From assembly GCF_001039355.2 (NCBI RefSeq), contig NW_019773981.1:483595-547594 (forward strand): a DNA stretch of 64,000 nucleotides, given 5' to 3'. Source of the stretch: Lingula anatina. Its lineage: Eukaryota > Brachiopoda > Lingulata > Lingulida > Lingulidae. The translations under genes and the position numbers were made by a program. This document shows, piece after piece, positions 35,593-44,500 of the stretch (positions are counted from its first letter, which is position 1; every line of letters starts with the position of its first letter). The notes under the pieces were generated by a model that was not told the DNA's origin, searched no databases, and saw only the letters and a program-made list of their open reading frames with translations.

Positions 35593-36663
35593 TCAAGAAG
35601 AGTCCCTGGTTGAAGCTGGTTTCCGAGTTTCCTGTATGTCAGTCTCTTTAGAATGACGGCTTGGTCTGGATGGAGTAAGCATTTCTGTGGTGCCTGGCTT
35701 GTTATGAGGTAGCAAACGGGCTAATGCACGTGGCAAACCACCACTGGTGCGCTGCTTGGTAACAGTAGGGGCATCCTGGCCACTGGGATCTAGGGCACTC
35801 AAATCTGGCTCTTCAGATAATTGCAATGGAGTAGAAGCATCCTGGTATGGCACAGTAGGTTCATCTGGATTTTTTGGCTGTGTGACCTGTACAGGGTTGT
35901 CATGGGTTTGCTTCTTACCCAGATGAAGGTCACCAGGTTCGTGATGGACCAACTTAGTGGGTTGCTCAGGCACTGTGTTCTCCTTGAGGGCCATCTCAAT
36001 CATGGGGAAGTTGTCACTGGTAACAAATGGAGTGAACTTCCTAAGATGCTGACGGTTGCGGATAGTCACCCTGCCTGAACCATCTACTTTGATGACATAC
36101 TGGTGGTGCTGTCTTACTTCAATTACTATTCCAGTTCGCTCCCACTTCCGGGGATAATTTCCCACAAGGTTCTGTAAGTACACATGATCTCCAACCCTCA
36201 ATGGTGGTAAGATCCTAGTATGCTCACTCCAGCGTTCATGCTCTCTGGAATGACGTTTTGCAAGTGCTCTTTCTCGATGTGACATCAGCTCTGCCCATGT
36301 TTCATGTGGGGAATACCTTCCCATGGGTATTGGAGTGGCATCGCGAATAGGCCGTCCAAATATAATTAATGCTGGGGAGGCCTTTGTTTGTGGGTCAATA
36401 GAATTTCTGTACATAAGCATGGCTTTCTGAAACTTGTCAACATCAAGGGATCCTGTTGGGGCTATATTGTCTGCAAGCATTCGCTTCACAGTTTTGACAG
36501 CTATCTCAGCTCTACAGTTAGAATGAGGGTTGGCAACTGACGAGATTCTTTGTTTAACACCCCAGGTCTTAAGAAATTCTTGTGTTTTCCCCGCAGTAAA
36601 TTGTGGTCCACCATCTGAGGTTAACTCCTCTGGTATTCCAAATGTGACGAAAGTTTCACGCAA
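35593..36663 (-). pseudogene. Gypsy integrase core and C-terminal tail
   Basis: Contains the second catalytic Asp in ELTSDGGPQF and the Glu in SNCRAEIAVKTVKR, then GDHVYLQNL and an IEVRQHHQYVIKVDGSGR segment, as in Gypsy integrase C-termini. A Pro/Thr-rich tail of about 130 residues follows. The join with the upstream integrase half at about 36660 needs a frame change. Confidence 0.85.
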
Positions 36664-37675
36664 TCTTAATTCTGATTAGACCCTCTGCGCCTCCTTCTGC
36701 TTTAAAAGCCATTGGCCAATTGGAATAGCGGTCGACAATGACAACATAATCTTTACTGTTGAATGTGAAGTAGTCACAGCAGATCATCTGGAAAGGGTAG
36801 TCTGGTTGTTTAATATCAGATGGTGGCTGCATCGGGTTTGATTTAGCCATGCGATGACAATGTGCACATTGGTCCCTAACTCTAGCAATGTCAACTGAGA
36901 TATTGGGCCAAAAAACAGAGTCTGCTGCTCGGGACTGCATAGCACTTATACCCTGGTGAGCTGCATGGAGGGCATTGAGGATTGGTGTGCGTAAGGCCCT
37001 TGGGATAACAATTCGTTGACCCATGAGTATCACTCCATCAACAACACACAGGCTTGCTGTGTGACGGTGGTATGGACGTATCTCAATGGGGAGTTCTCTG
37101 CAATCTTCTGGGAAGCCTTTCTCAAGGTATTGCATTAGTGTAAGTAATGTTGCATCTGAAGAGGTGGCGTCTCGGACCATATCCCAGGTGACAATAATGT
37201 TAGCAGCATCCAGTGAGGCAGACGCAGCAGCAATGGTGCAAGCATCATCAGCAAAGTCTGTGTCTGCTGTGTCTTGGTATAGACTAGCCAATGTGACCTG
37301 TGGAGGCACAGTCATGTAGGATATGGTGTCACTATCAGATGGTTCATTTGGTAGATGCATTCTACTTGGCCGACCAGCAGGGTGTCTGGATGCTGCATCT
37401 GGGCCGGGATTCTTCTTCCCTGGGACATGAACTATGGTGAATCTGTATGCTAGTGTCTTTTCTTTGAGATTGAGTAGTCGCCTGTTGTGAATTTCGGTGA
37501 GTGACCTATCATTTAGCACCTGAACCAGTGGTTTGTGGTCTGTGGCAACAATCAAATCTTTACAGCCCAATACATAGTAGCGAGTCTGATGCAATGCATA
37601 GGCCACGGCCAGGGCTTCACCCTCTATGGGTGCATATCTGCTTTCTGCTGGGTGGGTAAACCTGCTTCCTACCAA
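36656..37675 (-). pseudogene. Gypsy RNase H and integrase N-terminal part
   Basis: RNase H region with AESRYAPIEGEALAV and ATDHKPL, then the connection to integrase (VPGKKNPGPDAASRHP). The integrase zinc-binding HHCC part is AAHQGISAMQSRA...CAHCHRM, followed by the first catalytic Asp in CCDYF and VDRYSNWP. Ends at a TGA after GLIRIKIA, where the next frame takes over. Confidence 0.85.
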
Positions 37676-38423
37676 GCATAACTTCCAGCCACTGACAACA
37701 TGCTGGAGTTTTGGAGGTGCATTGGCAATACTTTTGCATCAGGAAGAATCCAACTCCATCAACAGACCAATCAGTGGACAGACATGTTTGGCGGTTTGGA
37801 TCAAACAAACGCACTCCTTCTTTCATCTCTTCTATAATGACTTCTTTGGATTGGTGGAACAGGTTGTCCAACTCATCTGTCCATTCAAATTTTGTGGATG
37901 GCTTTAGGAGCTTCCTGAATGGCTTCATCTGACGTGCCATTGAGAATGCATAAGCGCCTTGATTAATGAGCCCAAACCAGGCTCGGGCACCACTGATATC
38001 CGTAGGTGTTGGGAATTTCCTTATGGCATCTATAGATTTGTCACTTGGTTGTATGTTCGTAGGTGTGATTGCAAGACCAGCAAATTCGACTGCATCTTGG
38101 GCGAACTGAAATTTCTTGGGATTCAAGGTTATACCATTACGTGCACACAGGTCTAACCACTTGCATGCTTGAAAGAATGCCTCTTCAACTGAGTTTGCCC
38201 ACATGCATGTATCATCTACACACTTGACTTTATTAGGGAAGTCTGTGATTATGGCATCAAATCTCTGGTTGTAGGCATCTCCACTGGCTAAAAACCCCTG
38301 AGGTGCTACCTTGTATCTGTAACAGCCCCATGGTGTGATGAATGTCGTGATATGCCGGTTCTCCTCCCTAATAGGCACAGAGTGGTACCCATTCCAGGCA
38401 TCCGTCATAGTTTTTTTTAACAC
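37617..38423 (-). pseudogene. Gypsy reverse transcriptase, middle part
   Basis: Continues the polymerase in a different frame from the gag-protease ORF. Seen: DAWNGYHSVPI, ITPWGCYRYKVAPQGF, then the catalytic motif in the form C-V-D-D where most elements have Y-x-D-D, and the thumb/connection region (FEWTDELDNLFHQSK, LSTDWSVDGVGFFLMQK). A second frame change near 37695-37700 moves the reading to the RNase H ORF. The Cys in place of Tyr may be normal for this lineage. Confidence 0.85.
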
Positions 38424-40485
38424 CCTGTGGGATGTGGTTTGCTAAGTGAAAGGGGGTAGGCACATGGTGTGTTTGGCGGACAGAGTGGCGGTTCAGTTGC
38501 TGTAAGTCTACTGTTCGCCTAGGAGTGCCATCAGCTTTTCCCATTACTACCATGCGGGAACACCATGTTGTTGGGGTATTTGGGCTGACTCGTTCAAGGA
38601 CCCCTATTCGGACATCCCTTTCAAGATCAGCAAAGACCCTCTCTTGCCAGTGAATTGGAACAAGTGCCGGCTTATGGACTGCGACCGGTTTGGCATCTGG
38701 ATCCACATGAAGTTGGAGCGGCTCACACTTCATCAGGGGTAATGGCTGGTGTTCACACGTATTAAATGTTGTTGCTCCATAATAGTCGAGGAGCCAATCT
38801 TTAAGCACTTCAACATTTTCTTCCAAAGCCTTTAAGCCAGGGGGAAGAGATGTGGGTAATGGTGGTGGCTCCTCTCTGCGCCTTGGACATGTGCACGGAA
38901 CTTCATCAGTGGGGCCAATTGAAGCTGTGTGTGTTGTATGCGTGGCACTCGGAAAATCTGGCTTAATTATCCCCAAGTCTGTCAGTGCCTCTCTGCAGAG
39001 GAAGGCTTTCTCAATGGATTCAGACACAAACAAGCGAGACATTCTGATGTGATTGTTTTCATCTTTGACAGAGACACTGACAGCAATGCCACGCATAACA
39101 CCCAGATTCTCTTTGATGGCACCTCGCATCACAAGTTTAACAGGCAAGAGGTCTTCTTTCCTTATGCCTAGAGCCATAGCCGACTTCAGTGGTATTATGC
39201 TGCTCTGACACCCTGTATCCGCAATCATGGACATGTTGACTGGTTTAAGTGTTGACGTGTCTTGCATCGGATACCCAAAAGCAGCATGGTCTGCAGGTAG
39301 AGGGGTCATTCTCACTAAAACCATTGGGTGCGGTTTTGATGGGCGAGCTATCCACTGGCCATCAAATATGTGGTGATCAAGTAATGCAGTCTTGTTGGGT
39401 TTATGTCGCCTGGGCGGATTGTTTTTGGAAGCCGTACACAGCTGATCAAATACATAATTGGTGTCAGCGTGGTCCGTACCCTTAGTTTGACCTGTCTGAG
39501 TGCGTGATTTGGGCGGGTTTCTATATCCTCTCCCTTGCTGGCATAACCTTGAAGACTTATCCCGGTGGCCCCATTCACCGCAGGTGTTACATTTGCTGCA
39601 AAGGTCTGTATAATGTCCTTTGACACCACATTTGGCACACATGAAACCCCATGCCTCACACTTCCTGGCTCTTGCTCTTCTATCGTTTCTTGGTCCATGG
39701 GCAAGTCCACCACATGCCCAGCATTTTGGTTTCCCATCAGTTTGAACAACTGGTGATTTTTGAACATTGCTGGCAGCATTAGCAGTGTCTCCGACTGCAC
39801 TCTTGGTCACTTTTCCCTGTTCCTTCTGAGCGATAAAGGATACAGTTTCCTCTAGCGTCCTGTCTGTTTTAGGGTCACCCAATAAATCTGACATAATTTC
39901 TGGGTCAGCGATGCCTCTGATGAGGTTGTCTTTTATGATTTCATCGCTGTAGTCAAACATATGGGTGCAGCCTTCTTCTTTACATGTGGCTGTATATCGA
40001 CACAATGCTGCTTGGCCTCTCAGGCTTGCCAAAAATGTTCTAATACTGGTTCCTGGAGTTTGAGTCATTTTACTCAGTCGTATGCGATGAACCAGGGTAC
40101 TCTCATCTTTGACAGCTAGTCTTCTTATGGCAGCTAGGAGGTCTGCCTCCACCATATTTGCAACATTGTCTCTAAGATCTCGCATAATGTCTGTGCGTAA
40201 GTCTTGATCACAACAGTAAAAGAGGGCGGTTGCTACCATGCTTTCAGCAATGTTCATACCAGCCTTGTACATGTTCCACTGCCTGGTGAATGCCGACCAC
40301 TGATCTGGATCAGACCCTGTTGAAATTTGTGGTGGATCCAGCTTGAGTTTCTGGGGCGCCGGCTGAGTCGGATGGGCAGTCTGGCCATGCATTTGGAGAG
40401 CTGCGGTTAAGGCTCCTGCGAAGGCAGCGTCAAGGTCCTGTGACTGCCAGTCACAACCCACCACAGGACATTGCAGTTGGGGCAT
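38368..40485 (-). pseudogene. Gypsy gag-protease-reverse transcriptase (N-terminal part)
   Basis: Open frame of 705 codons from ATG. Seen in order: an N-terminal Cys/His motif (CPVVGC...H-x4-H) near residues 5-37; a Gag core with QWSAFTRQWNMYKAGM; two to three zinc-knuckle-like Cys clusters near residues 255-310 (CWACGGLAHGPR, CAKCGVKGHYTDLC, CNTCGEWGH); the protease active site IADTGCQSS near residue 425; and the start of reverse transcriptase (WQERVFADLERD, TPRRTVDLQQLN). The frame is lost at an A8 run (38411-38418), after which the reverse transcriptase continues in another frame. The protease and gag parts look intact. The homopolymer break could be a sequencing error rather than a real mutation. 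Confidence 0.85.
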
Positions 40486-40575
40486 CCTGTTTGTTTTGAA
40501 GACTCTACAAATAATGGCTGAAAATCTAACTCGGTTATCTACACAGTGGCAAGGGAAATCTGGTGTCCGTCATAG

Positions 40576-40671
40576 ATAAATATGTATATCTTCAACTTTA
40601 TTGAACTAATCTAGTTGATGATGGACACCTGGAATGATACATATAAAGAGCACTATTAGATATCTAGCTAA
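40576..40671 (-). repeat. 5' LTR of the Gypsy element, truncated by an assembly gap
   Basis: Matches the outer part of the left LTR and stops at the N at 40672, after 'gatatctagcta'. Sequence beyond the N does not continue the LTR. Confidence 0.7.
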
Positions 40672-40672
40672 N

Positions 40673-41979
40673 CGCCTTTCATTGTTTATTGTGGTGCTTG
40701 CTTTCATCGGGGACACTGCCTGTTGAGGTTACAATTACGTCGCTAGCCTATCTCCATAGGTTACTGGAATATATTTAAGTACACGTAAAGCTTTGTAAAG
40801 TCTCTTTTGTCACTCATCATAGTTATTGAATTTTGTCTTGAATGAAAAAATACCCTCAAATTATCGTTTTGTGCTTAAACATTTCATAACTTGGACCGAA
40901 GTTTGATATACAGTGTACTGTAGCTACAATGGCATTCCTCAAGTTGGGTCTGCTGGGGGAGGGGGGCATTTAAATGGTAAACGAAGAAGTCCACCTGTAA
41001 ACAGCAGCGGTTTAATTGATCGCTATCTCGGTTCCTTTTTCTTTGACAGCAACATAGAAAATGTTAAGGGAGCAAGTCACACATACCCATGGCGTTGTTT
41101 TGTCTTCAGCATTTCCTCCTTCTTGCTTACTGCAATTATTATCGTCAATTAATGAAACCGAGAAAGCAATTAAATGATGGCACATTGAATATAATCACTA
41201 GGTGCATTTCGCTGAGTGTTAACAAGATCTAGGGAAACATTTTATTTCAAAATAAATTTATATGTGATTTTACCTCTGTCGTGTGTGTTATTTCAAACAA
41301 AACGATTTCCTGAAAGACCAACTTTAAAATGTATGTCTATTCAGCAAAATAATGTAATTAAACACAACTATGAGTAATTTATTTAAACTACGGCCGTATA
41401 TGCGATGGCCATGTGGGATTATAAATTGCATACCTTGATGCAAAACAGTCTATCGTTTCTTCCACCGCGAGTCCCTTTAACTAATGTATTATATTACTCT
41501 TTACCCTTTTTATTTGACACTGTCTCCGTTTCTCTCCCCTTTTCCTTTCTCTTGTAAGAAGGAGGGCAAATAATTAAGCATTCGAAATATGCATCACCAA
41601 TCTTAGAAAAGAATGAGTGAATGAACCATTGGGCTGGCCCACAACGTCCGACACAGCAGAATAAATTAAGTAACAGCTTTCACAAATTTAACTGCATTTA
41701 GCTGTATAGCGTCACTATATACATAATCCGCTGCACGCGCGAAGCTGTTGAACAAAAGGATAGTTCTCTATGGAAGACCTTTTGTTTACATAAGTACTCT
41801 AAGGGGGCGTGCCTACCCAGGCGACAAGAGGATAAGGCTAGTCACTATATTCCGTCAAAATCGTTAAGCGACCCTATCATTATCACACTCCCTCTATTGT
41901 ATTTTCTGACGTTATAATTGTATCTAATCTTCTTACGTTAGATGGAATAAATGCACACATACATAATCTTATGACTGTA
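40673..41979. other. No gene seen
   Basis: Begins directly after the N at 40672. AT-rich; the one open frame of 79 codons at 40913 has no domain. No repeats shared with the rest of the window were recognised. Confidence 0.5.
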
Positions 41980-42525
41980 TATGCGTGGCACTCGGAAAAT
42001 CTGGCTTAATTATCCCCAAGTCTGTTAGTGCCTCTCTGCAGAGGGAGGCTTTCTCAATGGATTCAGACACGTAACACATCAAGCGAGACGTTCTGATGTG
42101 ATTGTTTTCATCTTTGACTGAGACACTGACAGCAATGCCACCCATAACACCCAGATTCTCTCTGATGGCACCTCGCATCACAAGTTTAACAGGCAAGAGG
42201 TCTTCTTTCCTTATGCCTACAGCCATAGCCGACTTCAGTGGTATTATGCTGCTCTGACACCCTGTATCCGCAATCATGGACATGTTGACTGGTTTAAGTG
42301 TTGACGTGTCTTGCATCGGATACCCAAAAGCAGCATGATCTGCAGGTAGAGGGATCATTCTCACTAAAACCATTGGGTGCGGTTTTGATGGGCGAGCTAT
42401 CCACTGGCCGTCAAATATGTGGTGATCAAGTAATGCAGTCTTGTTGGGTTTATGTCGCCTGGGCGGATTGTTTTCGGAAGCCGTACACAGCTGATCAAAT
42501 ACATAATTGGTGTCAGCGTGGTCCG
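41980..42525 (-). mobile_element. Fragment of the same Gypsy family (protease region)
   Basis: Near-identical to 38937-39476 of the Gypsy element: the same protease frame with ADTGCQSSIIPL, a few substitutions and a short insertion at about 42072. Both ends are abrupt, with no LTR or target duplication visible. It is a broken copy moved without its ends. Confidence 0.9.
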
Positions 42526-42920
42526 CTTTCTATTGATCTAAACTGCTATCTATGGCCGCATTCAGAACAGTGAACTAACCGAGGGACAAATGTGGCCAAT
42601 CCACTTGAATACTTCCCCACGGGATATACAGTATATTCAGTGTCTATTAGCGGATAAGAGGGCAAGCTTTGTAGTGGGTCGCTATATTCGACCCTCAGAC
42701 TAGTTAGTCCTATATTCTGAATGGGGCTTAAAAGACCGCATTCTCAACGAATTGAGCCAGGCTTTAAAAATCCTGAGAACTAAAAATGGCGGACGTACAT
42801 GAAAGAAAAAATGCCTAATCTTTTAAGTCTCTCCGCCTCTCACACGCCTCCCCACACGTCGTCCCTGCGGGGTACAGTAATTAAATCTCGGCTCCGTTCG
42901 CCATGCGGAAGCTACCTGAG

Positions 42921-43299
42921 AAATATTAAGTGCGCATGCTCATTGGTCTTGGGTCAGCTGATCAGCTAGTTCCCCTTCCTCAGTTGAAAGTGGGAACAAG
43001 GCAAACATCAGCATAAGAACGAACTGCGCCCTTTGACGAGACTGCATACGCAAAAATTCTGCCCACCTCCAACTCCGTCTACTGGGGCTGGGTATCTCTG
43101 TGAATATCTCCGTGAATATCTCTGGTGATATTATCTCCGTAGATAGTCGATTCATTGCTGCTCTACGGGCCAATTCATTCCTTTTCCGTCTCTGTTTTGA
43201 AAGATAATAGAACAGAAGAGCTTTTTTCCTTCGATCGCCTTCAGCCGCCAGGCTTTCTTCACCACGAGTTTAACTGATGAGCATGCGCACTTAATATTT
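42921..43299 (-). mobile_element. 379-bp element with 23-bp terminal inverted repeats
   Basis: The left end reads AAATATTAAGTGCGCATGCT and the right end is its inverse complement (23 bp perfect, with a further GAAGCTAC match outside). A minus-strand open frame crosses most of the interior: FYYLSKQRRKRNELARRAAM, then SRRSWRWAEFL. It is basic at the start and contains Trp pairs, but I do not recognise it. The right flank runs straight into the BEL LTR at 43313. Superfamily is not determined. Confidence 0.6.
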
Positions 43300-43312
43300 G
43301 TCATGTAGCTTC

Positions 43313-43986
43313 TGTAACTGCCCGCGACATTTTATTTTATTTTATTTATTTATTTATTTCTCATTATTCATTCTAAGTACATTTTCCGTTCTTTCTCTGT
43401 TTACTCTTTCTCTTTCTCTCTCTCTCTCTCCCTCTCTCTCTCTCTCTACTAATTATAACGTTACAGGCCACCGCACCTACCTAACCGCACCGTCACATGC
43501 CTGTACCACACCCTGCACTGAACAGTTTTCATTCCACGGCATATAAATAAGGCTTCCTCTCTATTTCTTTTTGCTCACTTCACTTTCTTACACAGAACGG
43601 TACGGATACTCTAACGACACCATTTTAGCTCACCCAGTCGGAGGAAAAGGTAACTATTTCAACGATAACGTACAATTCTCTGGCTTTGGGTCTTTCAACG
43701 TTTCTATCTATCCTTTTATAACGATATTAGTACACTTGGTCGGGGATAAGTAAAATTATTTCAACGCTAAAGTAACGTAAACTTCTCCGGCTTTGGGTCT
43801 TTGCAACGTTTTCGTCTATCCTTTTTCTTACACTTTCATATGTACTTCGTGTAAATTTGTTATCAGTTTTTAGGTTATTTTGTATTTTAATTTGTTTTCA
43901 GTAATTTTCGCTACATTTTTTGTTCTGTTATTTATTTTGTTTTATTTAATTTTTCTTTCAGTTTTACGATTGAATTCAATAAATTC
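43313..43986 (+). repeat. BEL 5' LTR
   Basis: About 674 bp. Contains a (CT)n tract at 43405-43447 and a TATA-like GGCATATAAATAAGG at 43538-43552, a likely promoter. Closely matches the LTRs at 48071 and 48842. Confidence 0.88.
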
Positions 43987-44205
43987 TCTCTTCCCGTGGG
44001 GACCAACGGTGCAGCTTCTCTTCCCGTGGGGACCAACGGTGCAGCTTCTCTTCCCGTGGGGACCAACGGTGCAGCTTCTCTTCCCGTGGGGACCAACGGT
44101 GCAGTCTCTCCTCCCGTCAAGGTCAACGGCGCAATCTCACCTCCCGTGAGGGTCAACGGCGCAATCTCTCCTCCCGTGAGGGTCAACAGTGCAATATCCA
44201 TCCCC
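43987..44205 (+). repeat. 30-bp tandem repeats in the BEL leader
   Basis: About seven units of CTTCCCGTGGGGACCAACGG plus GCAGCTTCTC-like sequence. The first four are identical; the last three are diverged (CCTCCCGTGAGGGTCAACGG type). Because the unit is 30 bases, reading frames stay open across it on both strands; these are not genes. Confidence 0.9.
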
Positions 44206-44233
44206 ATAGTTATTCAACAGACAAGTGGTGTTC

Positions 44234-44425
44234 ATGGACAAACACGAGAGTGACAGTGCAGACAGTGAGACAGAGGAAAGCGTAAGAAGGAGTCAACGAA
44301 AACAGAAAGTGACAAAAAGAATGGCAGAATATTTAGAAGCAAGAAAACGTGAAATATCGCAGTTGACCAGTGCCAAACGCTCTACCGGTGATTCCATTAC
44401 AACTGAGAGTCAAGATCAGGCCTAG
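44234..44425 (+). pseudogene. BEL gag, N-terminal piece before an in-frame TAG
   Basis: Starts MDKHESDSADSETEE, followed by a basic RRSQRKQKVTKRMAEYL stretch, typical of the start of BEL Gag. The TAG at 44423-44425 is in frame with the large ORF at 44501, and no other stop lies between them. Either a nonsense mutation or a read-through point. Confidence 0.7.
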
Positions 44426-44500
44426 CCTAGCGATGGTGGGAGTCACGTTAACACTACTCAGAATGCAAGCACCGCTACACCTGCGTCGTCGCTACAAGAT

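Larger units (their letters stand above)
35218..40671 (-). mobile_element. Ty3/Gypsy LTR retrotransposon, nearly full length, frameshifted
   Basis: Minus-strand element flanked by matching ends: the block 'ataaatatgtatatcttc...' at 35219-35325 recurs at 40576-40671. These are the 3' and 5' LTRs. The 5' one is cut by the N at 40672. Internal order is gag with zinc knuckles, protease, reverse transcriptase, RNase H, integrase and a C-terminal tail, which is the Ty3/Gypsy order. Three frame breaks split the coding region. No envelope gene is seen. It sits inside an older LTR element (34858-35217). Confidence 0.88.

Noticed and set aside
38405-38425. Programmed frameshift at the A8 run
   Set aside because: It falls inside the reverse transcriptase domain, not between gag and pol, so an indel or sequence error is more likely.
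43880-44253. Overlapping open frames on both strands across the BEL leader
   Set aside because: The 30-bp tandem repeat keeps every frame open; the proteins are just repeat translations (GTNGAASLPV type).
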